From positions 1,423,340-1,487,339 of the forward strand of contig JANVFP010000010.1 in the NCBI GenBank assembly GCA_027919835.1: 64,000 nt of DNA, read 5' to 3'. Below, piece by piece: positions 22,251 to 31,768 of this stretch. The first letter of the stretch is position 1, and every line of letters begins with the position of its first letter. Both the position numbers and the translations under genes were made by a program. The notes under the pieces are model-generated. The model made no database searches. It saw only the letters and a list, made by a program, of their open reading frames with translations, and was not told the DNA's origin. Source of the DNA: Lentinula raphanica. Its lineage: Eukaryota > Basidiomycota > Agaricomycetes > Agaricales > Omphalotaceae.

Positions 22251-23725
22251 AAATTTGGTTGCGGAACTTTCTCTGCCTCCTCGTGAGTGTCTTCCCGTCT
22301 TGATTCGGGTTGCAACTGTTGAGTTGGCTGTGATACTTTTCGTTCCACCACTTTTCTTGGTGCTCTCGGTCCATGTCCTTTCGGATATGTACCCATGGTA
22401 TACCGTTTTCCAGTATTCGGATCCGTAATCGTAAGTTCCTGATCACCCGATCCAAAAGTCTGAATGACACTCTCAGTTAACACATCAAACGGACGTCCCA
22501 ACAGTATTTCGAAGGGAGCCTTTTCTTGAACATGTAACTGTAAATACACTGTGACTGGTCCAAATCGAAAGGGCACATTTCGGGCTAAACCTTTGGTCCG
22601 CGCTATCCCGCCATGTACATTTTGCATCTGTATGGTGATTCCGGGATCCCAACCTAGACCTAAGCCTAACGCCACGCTCATATCGATTGCGACTATCTGT
22701 GATCCTGAGTCCAGGAGGTTCTCTACTTCGAGATCTTCCTGATCATTCACAACAGGCCACACTGCACGGAGACCATTGCCGATGGTAGCAACTATGGTCA
22801 TATCTCGTCGTTCATCATTCTCGTCTACATCACTCAAGAATGATTCTACTGGATCTACTTGAACAAAGGCTCCTGCTTTCATCCCATCCCGATCCTCAGA
22901 TAATCTTTCAAAAGCCCAAGCTTCGGGTAATGCTAGATCATCCACGGAAATGACTTGTTCGTCTTCGGAATCATCATTTGAAAGGGTTTCCGTAGCTAGA
23001 TCTTGTTGATCAGCCACGTTCAGCAGCATTTTCTTTTGATCTTGCGGAAGTACTCGCTTGTTCCGTATCTTTCGTGCTACGATCTGCCTGATCTTCCCCG
23101 AAAGCTGTAAAGCTTCGGAAGAAGTCAATTCAATCGTCTTTCGCACTATCCGGTCAGCAAGCTCTTCCTCTAGACCAGGCGTGAACAGTTCATTCTGCAG
23201 CCTGTATTTTGGTGCCTTCGAAGATCCCTTAGATTCAGGTATCTTTTCCGGCTTTGGTTGATTTCGAGGGTGAGGTGTAACTTCTCTGGGCTGAACATCA
23301 TCAAATGGCCTTCTCGGATTTTCCGTACGAGGAGGTGACGGATCGCGGAATCATACTTGCTTCGATTTCCGTTGATCTGCCTGATCAGGCTCGGGATGCG
23401 AGCCTAAAGCACTCTCATCCGTTAAATCGTCAATGGTCACTGACTGTATCCTTTCCAAAGCAGCTTCCCTCAGTGATTGAGAAGGATCGGGGTCTGATCC
23501 AGCAGATCTGTCATGATTAGGCGTAGAATTGTCCGGATTGGACTTTGGTTTTTCAGATGTTTTGTTTTTACTAGGGTTATTTCGATCTATGGGTATATGC
23601 ACCCCGTCAAAGCGTTTATTCTTGACGGCAGGTATTGCTTTTGGTGAGTTAGGCTTTGGGGCACCTTCATGAGTTGTTGCCTGTTGCTGAGACCGTGTCC
23701 TTGGCCCAGAGGTCAACTCAATCAT
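22247..23725 (-). pseudogene. B1 protease region (one nonsense codon)
   Basis: It corresponds to the intact 492-codon frame in B2 (46538-48016). The C-terminal part carries the retroviral-type aspartic protease: NLLDSGSQIVAIDMS (DSG) and FEILLGRPFDV. The N-terminal part is Ser/Asp-rich linker. A TGA at 23351-23353 (minus strand) replaces the CGA present in B2, a single CpG transition, and splits the frame into 23725-23351 and 23146-22247. Unless read through, this copy cannot make protease or pol. The ATG lies just after the gag stop, in a different frame. Confidence 0.85.
22248..22256 (-). promoter_or_regulatory. Probable -1 ribosomal frameshift site (B1)
   Basis: On the minus strand the protease frame ends CCA-AAT-TTT-TGA. 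The heptamer A-AAT-TTT has the XXXYYYZ form. A slip of one base back avoids the stop and enters pol (TTG-AAT-AAC). The same bases are kept in B2 at 48007-48013. Confidence 0.72.
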
Positions 23726-23733
23726 TGGATTCC

Positions 23734-25304
23734 TCAGTTTCCCGACTCGTTCATGTACACCGTAGCCACACCATTGCTAGATCTCCCTTGCACCATCTCC
23801 GCCAGATTGGCAATGACCATCCAAGCTGGGGATCCGGCCAACTGTTCCGAGTAATCCTCATTGTCCGGGATCATCTCGTTCATCATCGTCGAAACCTCGG
23901 GCCATCCTTTGGCCTGACCATATTTCATGATCTTTTGGTATCTACTCTCACTTCCGAAGTTGTTCGGTAACGGAGACCCATCCTTCAACTTAAGACGTTT
24001 TGGATCTTGCGGATCACGCATAATCCAACCTTTCCCTAAAAGTTCCAAGAACATTGGACAACTTTGCATCATATGGTTCAGTTCCCGACAAAGGAAACAC
24101 AACATCTCAGACCTTTGACCTTGTGCATTATTCGGATTCGTGTTAATGATTCCGCGGGGAGGCCCACTGTTTCCGGGATTACCACTACCAGAAGTGACAG
24201 CATGGGGCTGCACCCGTTGCGCAGGTTGAACATTTCCTGTCTTGATGTTAGCCAGCATTTGAGCCAACGTCTCAAGTTCCTCTTTGTAGGTAGCCTTAAG
24301 TGCTCCCAAATCTTTGACCAACACACTGTACTGGTCCCTGTTTGCAGCTAGTGCTCTTTCCGTTTCCTCGGAAGCCTCTCGTTTCACTTCTACGGGCTTA
24401 GCTGGAGACCGGAAGAAATGCGAGAGATCCGGTACTTCTTCTTTGATCACCGGAGGACCACCAATCGGAACGTATACACCTCCTCTTGAGTGGGTTTCCG
24501 CATTGAAGACCACACCATCCCGACTTGTTACCGTCCGGTACAACGATTTCAAGGGTGGGTGCCTTGCTACGGCCTCTGCTGCTTCCTTGTACTCTATGAA
24601 CAGATATGGATCATCGACCCGACGTTTCTCTACGCGGAAAGCAGGTACCTGCTGTTGAACCTTACGATTCACAGCTTTCCGTAACTCGTCATCGAATGCT
24701 GACAGGAAAAGAGACACCAGTTCCGTGTTTCCTATTGCCGGAGGCGGTTTCAACAGCTTATTGGCTTCTACCTCCATCAACAGACAATATCCGAGCAACC
24801 TATCTCCGTCCCGGACACCCAAAGGAGCATAGTTCTGTACGATCTGCAAGAGCGTATTCTTCGAACCCATTGGTCTCCCTAGAGATGCTGGGAATCTTTC
24901 ACACAGGGAACGCAGAAAACAGTCCGCGTCTTCCCTTCCCTCCTGCGCGCCGGGAAGATGCTCGAGAGCCTGCTTGGTCTGAAGGGTCATCCAAGAAAAG
25001 ATCTTTTGCATCTTCACCTTCTCGGAGGTAACTTCCGTAGCCTGGAACGTGTTCAAACAGAACCTCACCCACTCGGGGATCATGCTCGGATTGGCCAAGT
25101 CCAGGATCATAGCAGTTTTGTGTGTAAGCGGAAACTTGGTATTGTTATACTCTGCTTGTTCCGCAGGAGTTAATTCAGGTGGACCAAGCATCCTTATGAT
25201 GTCGAGTTGGTCCTCCGGTCGTTTTTGTTGGGCAGCCGGGTTTGCTGGTGCGTTAGCATTCGCTCCCGCGGCTCCCTGATCATTTCCGTTATGTACTTCG
25301 GACA
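23734..25304 (-). CDS. B1 gag
   Basis: First ATG in frame is at 25304 (MSEVHNGNDQGAAG). The frame is open further upstream to about 25655, but without ATG. The capsid part (DIIRMLGPPELTPAEQ through RVEKRRVDDPYLFIEYKEA) is alpha-helical in character. A zinc knuckle CFLCRELNHMMQSC (CX2CX4HX4C, Gly missing) follows near residue 415, and the protein ends YMNESGN. It packages element RNA in virus-like particles. B2 has the same protein with a few substitutions. Confidence 0.86.
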
Positions 25305-25728
25305 TATTGTTGGGCAAAAACAGTCGTATCAAATCAAATGGTTCGGGTTGTAATGTAGGATCTGAACTAGATTGCGGATCTGGTCCAACAGTAGCTGCCT
25401 TCTGTCTACCGTTTCCTGGCACTACGTTAGATCTCTTCGTTACTGGTTGTTCCGAAGATGGTCTAGGAGCTCTCCCGTTATCTGGATTGCTAGTACTCGC
25501 TCTTCCGAGGTTTCTCGGATCGTAAACAGGTACAGAGGGTTTCTTTGTTGCGCGCTTTCGCTGATCTGAAGCTTGTATCGCTGGATCAAAGAAATCTGCT
25601 GAGCCCGCGTTCTTCGAAGTCCGAGTAGCTCTTGGAGCTATTTTTAATGATCAAATAAATTCGATCAAAGGCAGTAGTTTTGAGAAATCAAGAAGATCTC
25701 TCGAGTTCGACCAAAATATAGATTCCAC
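25305..25728 (-). other. Leader of element B between PBS and gag ATG
   Basis: About 420 bp. The gag frame is open for the inner 350 bp (for example KRAAKKPSVPVYDPRN) but has no ATG. The same holds in B2. Either a spliced or non-ATG start extends gag, or the open frame is left over. Confidence 0.5.
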
Positions 25729-25746
25729 CCCTCGCGGTGGGCTCCA
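25729..25746 (-). promoter_or_regulatory. B1 primer binding site
   Basis: Two bases inside the 5' LTR, the minus strand reads TGGAGCCCACCGCGAGGG. It begins with TGG, the complement of a tRNA 3' CCA end. The matching tRNA is not identified here. B2 has the same site at 44517-44534. Confidence 0.65.
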
Positions 25747-25748
25747 GA

Positions 25749-27447
25749 TAATGAGATATAAAGTCGGTTCTTAGTATAATGCCTTATGACAGGTCACTTA
25801 GCACGAACACAGAGTACGACTTCACGGATTCGTCAATCAAATTGTATTTATAGCGAGGTGTGGGGCGTTGTCAGAGATTCCGCACTATCTTATATCTCAA
25901 GTCGAACGCAGTCTTGTAAGATCTTTTAGATCAGCAATACTGGTCAGCAGAATGAAGTGACACGGATATACCAGTCGTAAGATCTGGACTAAGGGGTTTG
26001 TTTTGAACGGCTTCCGCTCGGATAAGGGTTTTTAGGCTCGGAAAGCAACGGGATACCAGACGTTATGGTAGACCAATCGATTCCGCTCCTGGGTGAAGCA
26101 GTACTGATCACTATTCTCAGTAAAACCTCGAAGATCACGCAGATCACCAATCACTACGTGTCAACTTGAACAGAGCCACCAAAACTCTGCCCGTTCACTC
26201 GGCACAACCTGAGACCAAGTCCTCTGTATCTCTGGAACGGAGTCTACCTTCAACTAGCAAGTGACAGACACCAAGTCAAACCACTCAAAAGTCGGGCTTA
26301 TCGCGATGAAGTAACACACTTAATCTGCAAGGTCCGGTACGGCTTAGAAGCCTTTACTCCCATGTATGGATGAAAAGGATTACCAGTTCAGAGAGATCTG
26401 GGCGCGAAACTTGTTTCATTTGTGCGGATACAGGTCTTTAAGTACACTACAAAAAGTCCAATACCCGTATTTGTCCTTGATCTAGTAGATCTAGCTATTT
26501 CTACGGACGGAGTCCGATAATATACACTTAAATAGTAAAATATGACTGAAACGATACAAACACGCAAGGAAATAGTAAGGAAAACAGAGAAAAAGATGAA
26601 ACTTGTCCGTATTTCGTCGTACTTTCGCCAGATCTAGAAGACCAAGCAAGTTCCGACCATGGTCTGTGCGGCCTCCACATGCTAGGGTGCCTAACTCGTC
26701 AGAGTGGCTCCTGCCTGTGCTGCTCAAGTGTTTCCGACGAATTTGCTTCCGCGGAATGGTAGTGGTCTTCCCAGGTTAATGAGATAGACTCGTAACAGTG
26801 GTTGATCTCGCAGATCGAGTAGGTCTGGTTCGTAGCTTTCGATCGGTATGCATATAGCCTGGTGTTCTGGAGCAGACAATGAAGGTAAATGCTTCCGAAG
26901 TGTTTTCCGTAGGTTTCCGCGCATTTCCGTGAGTGCTGGTCAAAGCTGTACATAGCATACGCTATATCCCAGTTTAGAACTTGAACATATGCGTGTTTCC
27001 GCTGCGGGTTTCACCCGTACTGCCACGGAAATACTAGATCATCATGTTTCCGACGGTTTCCGCTACTTGGCGTAGGGCTTCCGTGTGGTAACTCGTCCGG
27101 ATAGGCTCTCATCGTGTCTGATCTGCTAGATCAAGTGAAATTTCCGTTATCACAGCCAAGTACCAAACTCAGTTGTGCCGATCCGGCAGATCTTGATACT
27201 AAGTCGATATTCCCTTGGTGTGCTCGTACCAGTAGTCAGCATTCTTGAAGGATCCCCGACCAAGGGTGCGAGCAATAGCTCTAAGTGGATATTCATGGCT
27301 GGTCCTGCCAAAGGATCTGTATCCTAGCTTATACTGATACAAGTTTGACTGCTAGTTCGGGCTCACTACAGTCCTTATTGATACTATGCAACGGTCTAAG
27401 TTGATCTTTTTGATCATTGCACGCCTGCGCAGAAAAACCGCGCAACA
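25749..27447 (-). repeat. B1 5' LTR
   Basis: 1699 bp, the pair of 10110-11808. Differences seen include TAATGAG/TAACGAG, GCACGAAC/GCATGAAC, CTCCTGGG/CTCCCGGG, CGCAGATC/CGCGGATC and GAGCAGAC/GAGCGGAC, all CpG transitions. All seven GATC-N5-GATC dyads are kept. A sense TATA lies near 25845-25852. Confidence 0.93.
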
Positions 27448-28373
27448 CCGGTCAAGTATGACAAGGCGTAATTGATTTTCCGCTGATCAGTGAAATAGTT
27501 CGGACGATCAATGAATACCAAAGACAAAGATACCAGGAAAGATTTGAGTTTTCGGGGGTTAGAACCATCAAATGGTTCAGAATCTTTGACCTTCGTCTTT
27601 CCAGAGTCCGATTCCGACTCCTTTGGACGTAAGGCCGATGTGAAATCCGCAAGAGTTTCGTTGAAGGACATCAAGGCATTAAGAGCCAAGTTATCTGACA
27701 AACGAGAAGAGCTCGAAGAGCGACTTCGAACCGACGGAGGTGGATTAGGAGGTGGGTCAGGAGGATCTCGATCGTCGCCAGGGCCTCCGGGAGGACCCTC
27801 AGGAGGACCATCATCAGGTGGACCTTCAGGAGGATCACGTCTCGGGCCATCGGGAGGTCCTTCATCATCCGGTTCATCACCAGGGAAACCTGGCAGAAAG
27901 CCCGGCGGATCCGACGGAGGATCACGTCGAGGTTCCGGATCTCTGGAATGATGACTACCTTGCAAATGTCCAGGTAGAGAAGGAACTTGGGTAGGTCTAG
28001 CAGCTGCACGAGACGGAGTAGGAGGTGGTTGTAGTGGAGGAACAGGTTCACCTTCGATAACCCGTTTAGCTTTCGGAGTTAATACACGAACGTGTTCACC
28101 ACTAGGCAGAATAGCAGTCTGATAGACATACTCCGTAGATTCCGAAACACCGCGAACGTTTTCAGTAGTAACCGTCGGAAGAGGAACAGGAGCAGGACCG
28201 AACGCAGAAATGCGCGGTCTCCGGTTACCAACTGCAGAGATAGATTTGTTGAAAGCCGTCAAAGCCTGAGCATTTGCGACAAAAGGATTTTCTTCATCCC
28301 GAGTGGGAGAAGGGGTACGAGGACGATGAGCAGCACGAGTTTGAGCCCGTAGTGTTCGTTGAGTGCGATCCAT
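27448..28373 (-). pseudogene. Gypsy-A gag, N-terminal part
   Basis: Starts at ATG 28373 (MDRTQRTLRAQTRAAHR), 51 bp inside the 5' LTR. It has a long Pro/Gly/Asp-rich stretch (DPPDPPPNPPP and similar) and a Ser run, then the start of the capsid (FDGSNPRKLKSFLVSLSLVF, NYALSYLTG). Element B1 interrupts it at 27447. Three CCG-N-CGG dyads lie in it, at 27731, 27911 and 28172. Confidence 0.9.
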
Positions 28374-28410
28374 ATGGAATAGAGATGAATCAGTGCAACG
28401 TTGACGAGAT

Positions 28411-28422
28411 AAGTTTTAATAT
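28411..28422 (-). promoter_or_regulatory. Gypsy-A primer binding site, self-priming type
   Basis: Two bases inside the 5' LTR the minus strand reads ATATTAAAACTT. Its first 11 bases are the exact complement of AGTTTTAATAT in the LTR (28677-28667). That sequence begins 33 bp after the TATA box, where the transcript should start. Self-priming of this kind is known from Tf1 and related chromoviruses. Confidence 0.65.
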
Positions 28423-28424
28423 AC

Positions 28425-29223
28425 TGTTAGGACCGTGCCACCGACGGAGTCGGAGCTCCAATCAGAGACACAGAGGATTGTTGAACGTTAGTGTTGTTAT
28501 TGAGCAACACCCTCGCCACGTTACCGTGTTCAACCAAGAGAGCAGAGGAGGACGAGTACAACGTGTACGAAGTCCGACGGAGGTTCGGAGTCGGCGATGA
28601 TCAACAATCAAGACGACACCGAGAGCACAGAGGTGAGTGTTAACGTTAACGAGGTAATCCAAGTTGATATTAAAACTGAGGTATGTAAGTATGTACAGGC
28701 TCCTTATATACTGTACGGATAGTCAGTCTAATCTAAAGTACAATAAGACAATACACATCTCGGTACTACAGCATTGGAGGTGAGAAAGACAATAAGCTAT
28801 TGTAAAGTAAATCAATATAAAGGTCAGCTGAGCTGTCAGAGAGAGGTGAGTGTTAACGTTAACGAGGTAATCTAAGTTGATATTAAAACTGAGGTATGTA
28901 AGTATGTACAGGCTCCTTATATACTGTACGGATAGTCAGTCTAATCTAAAGTACAATAAGACGATACACATCTCGGTACTACAGCATCGGAGGTGAGAAA
29001 GACAATAAGCTATTGTAAAGTAAATCAATATAAAGGTCAGCTGAGCTGTCAGAGAATAATACAATAAGATCATAATCAAGTTAGTTCAAACCGATGCACC
29101 GGCGGAATCGGAATAAGGGACAAGGTGGATGCTGTTGGAAACGACTTAGAGAGATTCAGAAAATCTCCAAGTCCAACCTCCGAGTGAAGCTCCGGCGGAG
29201 CTCCGATTCTGATGGTCGTAACA
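28425..29223 (-). repeat. Gypsy-A 5' LTR (799 bp, with a 213-bp tandem duplication)
   Basis: It is the partner of 1222-1807. The block starting AGGTGAGTG at 28631 is repeated from 28844, adding 213 bp. The duplicated block contains the TATA box (28702-28710 and 28915-28923) and the presumed transcription start, so this LTR has two core promoters. Confidence 0.93.
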
Positions 29224-31329
29224 AACACCCTCGATGACTGTGCAATTAGCTCGTTCGACAACGCCATTTGCTGCCGAAGAGTTGGTAGGAACCTTCTCTA
29301 TGATAATGCCTCGAGACGCCGCCCAGTCGTCCATTATTTTATTGTCGAACTCCTTTCCTAGATCAATCCGGATATGCTTGACCAATTTGCCAGTTTGTTT
29401 TTCAGCCTTGTCAACGAATCGAATGACGAGGATTAGGATCTTAGGAGCCTCTTTCGTGTCCGAGAACAATGGAGATGGAACTCCGGTGGCATCATCTACG
29501 GCAAGCATCATGTACCAAGCTCCGCCAAGACTCATAGTACGAGCTTTACCCCATAGATCTAGATGGATTGAAAAGAGAACCTCGGTGGCAGGAGTTACAA
29601 TGGAATCAAAAGGGCGACGAGTGGGTTTCGCATGCAGGCAGGGCTTGCATTTGCCGTTGAGACTCGAATCAGTTATGTCCAGACCGTCAACTAGTTCTTG
29701 TCGTTTCATAAGAGCGATCACGTTGGTGTTAATGTGACCGAATCGCGTATGCCACATCATGAGAGAGCAAGGTTTCCGAAGCAATCTTCCCCCAGCAGCG
29801 ACAGAAATGCCAGTGGCCAGAACATGTTGTCCAGAGGTGTGGGCAACCACTTCGGCTCGATATAATCGGTGACTTCCCAGACTGCTCGCGATCTTCCCAT
29901 CCACTACGACGGTACTGCTCTTTGGATCTTTGATGCTGAGAACACCACTCCCCCATGATCCAATAAACCCTTTTGAATTGAACGTGGGGATTGATAATAG
30001 ATTCATCGCGAAAGACGGTGTATACAACACGGCCATCCTTAGAGTCCTGACTGATCCATCACTGTTCCTCACTTTGATTTCAACGGTACCAAAGCCCTCA
30101 ATGCTGAAACGTCCAGATGCTCCATCTGTAGCCATTCGACCGTGTGCTTGACGAGGCGTAAACGAAACGAACAGATTCTTGTCACGGAAGCAATTCTCAG
30201 AAGCCGCGCTATCGAGGAATGTGGGGGAACAATATGACGATTCATTGGACACGGATAAGACACTATTACACTGGTATGGTATGGTATTCCCCTCACTACT
30301 CTCGCTGATGTTACCCTTTAGAATGGGAGAAGCCTCTCCTGGATGTCTAAAGGATAACTCGTCAGCTTTAGTAGCGAGAGCGTGGAAGAACACCATACCG
30401 CCGGTGTCAGATCCCATGTCTACAACGGTGGATAGCGTGGCAGGCTGCATGGTCGAAGAGGAAGCTGCAGAGGGCATATTGAGAGGAGGTCTCCAAGTGG
30501 GAGGGCCTTCGCCTTGTTTACCGCCGCCGGTCGCGTAGCATTTAGCCTTCGAATGGCCACGGCGACCACAGTTGACGCAACGAAGGATGCCATTTTGACA
30601 ATGATTACTGGAATTAGCGAGGGCGGTAGGAACGGCTTGAGAACTTCCTGCGTTATTGCTAACAACATCCTTTCGAAGCTGGATCTCGATGAGACTGGCA
30701 TAGATCTCGGCGTATGGTTTTCCAGCGTAGTTCTGAATAATCCATGCAAAAGCATCCGACGGAGGTAAACTTGTCAGGAACTGAGAGGCGAGATCCTCAT
30801 CAGAGATCGAGCACCCCACTTCATTGGCCTTGGATTTCAAACGCTCCAAGTTGCTGAAATACACATCGAAACAATCGCCTTCGTTGAAGCGGAGAGCCTT
30901 GAGACGCTCTTTAGCGATGGTCTGGGCAGCACTAGTCCTGGGATTATACTTGGTGAGAATTTTATTCCACATCTCCAACGCCGACTGGTTGGGATTGAGG
31001 CCAATGCCGCGAGGATCTTTGATGTTCATATAGATAATCGCGGCGACTCTGGCGTTGCGAAGCTCCCATTCTTCAAGAGTGGGCGAGTTGGAGTTATTGG
31101 CAGTAGGAGTCGGAATAACAGGTTGCCCAGGAGTCAATCCAGCGGCGAGAACAAAAGGTGCGATGGTACCGGCCGGACGAGGAATGCTGCCGTCGATGTA
31201 CCCTTCAAGACCGTAACCACGGGTGATGCTCACAATAGAGTCACTAAACGCGAGAAAGTTCGAGACGCTGTCCAATTGGCGAGTTTCAACGAAAATCTGA
31301 ATCGACGGGAGAGAGTTCGAGTTCGACAT
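29224..31329 (-). CDS. Copia gag-pol, 5' part: gag, protease, integrase
   Basis: Starts MSNSNSLPSIQIF at 31329. Gag has the UBN2-like helical region (WNKILTKYNPRTSAAQ) and a zinc knuckle CVNCGRRGHSKAKC. The protease motif is FLDSAASENCF. The integrase has the HHCC domain (WHTRFGHINT, CKPCLHAK) and DDE residues in HLDLWGKA, IRIDLGKEF and NGVVERAN. The reading continues in the Copia part at 1-1221 once Gypsy-A and one AACAC are removed. It is uninterrupted by stops in this segment. The minus-strand frame that runs on into the Gypsy-A LTR to 29146 is a chance fusion. Confidence 0.9.
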
Positions 31330-31436
31330 GGAAACAGATTATATGCGTGGACGAATACGGCAGAGGTTCGATATGCAAAGGCGATTACGGAAAAAGTTCG
31401 ATACAGAAATGAAATGGCGATGTTCGCGCTTCTGAC

Positions 31437-31768
31437 TGTGAATCTATAAAAGATTCGCTCGCCGCCTATACGAATACAGAGTAAGTCTTCAACGTGATGA
31501 TACGAGTTCCTATTAGCAAATACCTATACCAATACGGAGTAAGCTAGAAATGTACTATAAGTAAGGTAGCATATAGCGATGGAAATGAGAATACTCACTC
31601 TTCAACGTGATGATACGAGTTGAAGAGTGATAATACAGAAAGATGACTTAAATAGACAAATCGAGAATACAAACAAACCCATACACCGATCTCGCCCGTA
31701 TATTCGTCACGACACCGCGTCCGACGTAAACATATCGACGCCATGCATATCTACTGGTTTTCCTAACA
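31437..31768 (-). repeat. Copia 5' LTR (332 bp, proposed)
   Basis: On the minus strand it starts TGTTAGGAAAACC and ends GATTCACA, the usual TG...CA form. A TATA-like CTATTTAAG lies near 31650. It contains a repeated 20-odd-bp block with CAACGTGATGATACGAG (31488 and 31602). The partner LTR is outside the window, so the borders are inferred from form only. The 107 bp between it and gag are leader. Confidence 0.5.

Larger units (their letters stand above)
10110..27447 (-). mobile_element. Element B copy B1: complete 17.3-kb Gypsy-type LTR retrotransposon with two extra opposite-strand genes
   Basis: Two 1699-bp LTRs (10110-11808 and 25749-27447) differ at only about six positions by eye, so the insertion is young. 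Target duplication CCGG flanks it (five bases, CCGGT, if the terminal T is counted). Minus-strand order: 5' LTR, PBS, gag, protease, a frameshift site, pol, then about 6.2 kb with two plus-strand genes, polypurine tract and 3' LTR. Three copies of CTCCCCCAAACTA plus a hairpin divide that tail into modules. At least 37 GATC-N5-GATC dyads lie across the element. Confidence 0.94.
1222..29223 (-). mobile_element. Gypsy-A: chromodomain LTR retrotransposon (Tf1/sushi-like), itself interrupted twice
   Basis: The element is bounded by LTRs at 1222-1807 and 28425-29223 that start TGTTAGG on the plus strand and end GTAACA. It is flanked by the 5-bp target duplication AACAC at 1217-1221 and 29224-29228. 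Its own sequence totals about 9 kb once two element B insertions are removed. Order on the minus strand: 5' LTR, a leader with a self-priming type PBS, gag, then protease-RT-RNase H-integrase-chromodomain. An opposite-strand gene, a polypurine tract and the 3' LTR follow. The target was the Copia integrase gene. The chromodomain and self-priming PBS place it with fungal chromoviruses; the exact lineage needs a tree. Confidence 0.93.

Noticed and set aside
27511..27951. Plus-strand 146-codon Gly-rich frame
   Set aside because: It is antisense to the Pro-rich part of Gypsy-A gag, which explains its composition.
29146..29223. C-terminal 26 codons of a 727-codon Copia frame reaching into the Gypsy-A LTR
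   Set aside because: Chance read-through into the inserted LTR; the true continuation is at 1-1221.
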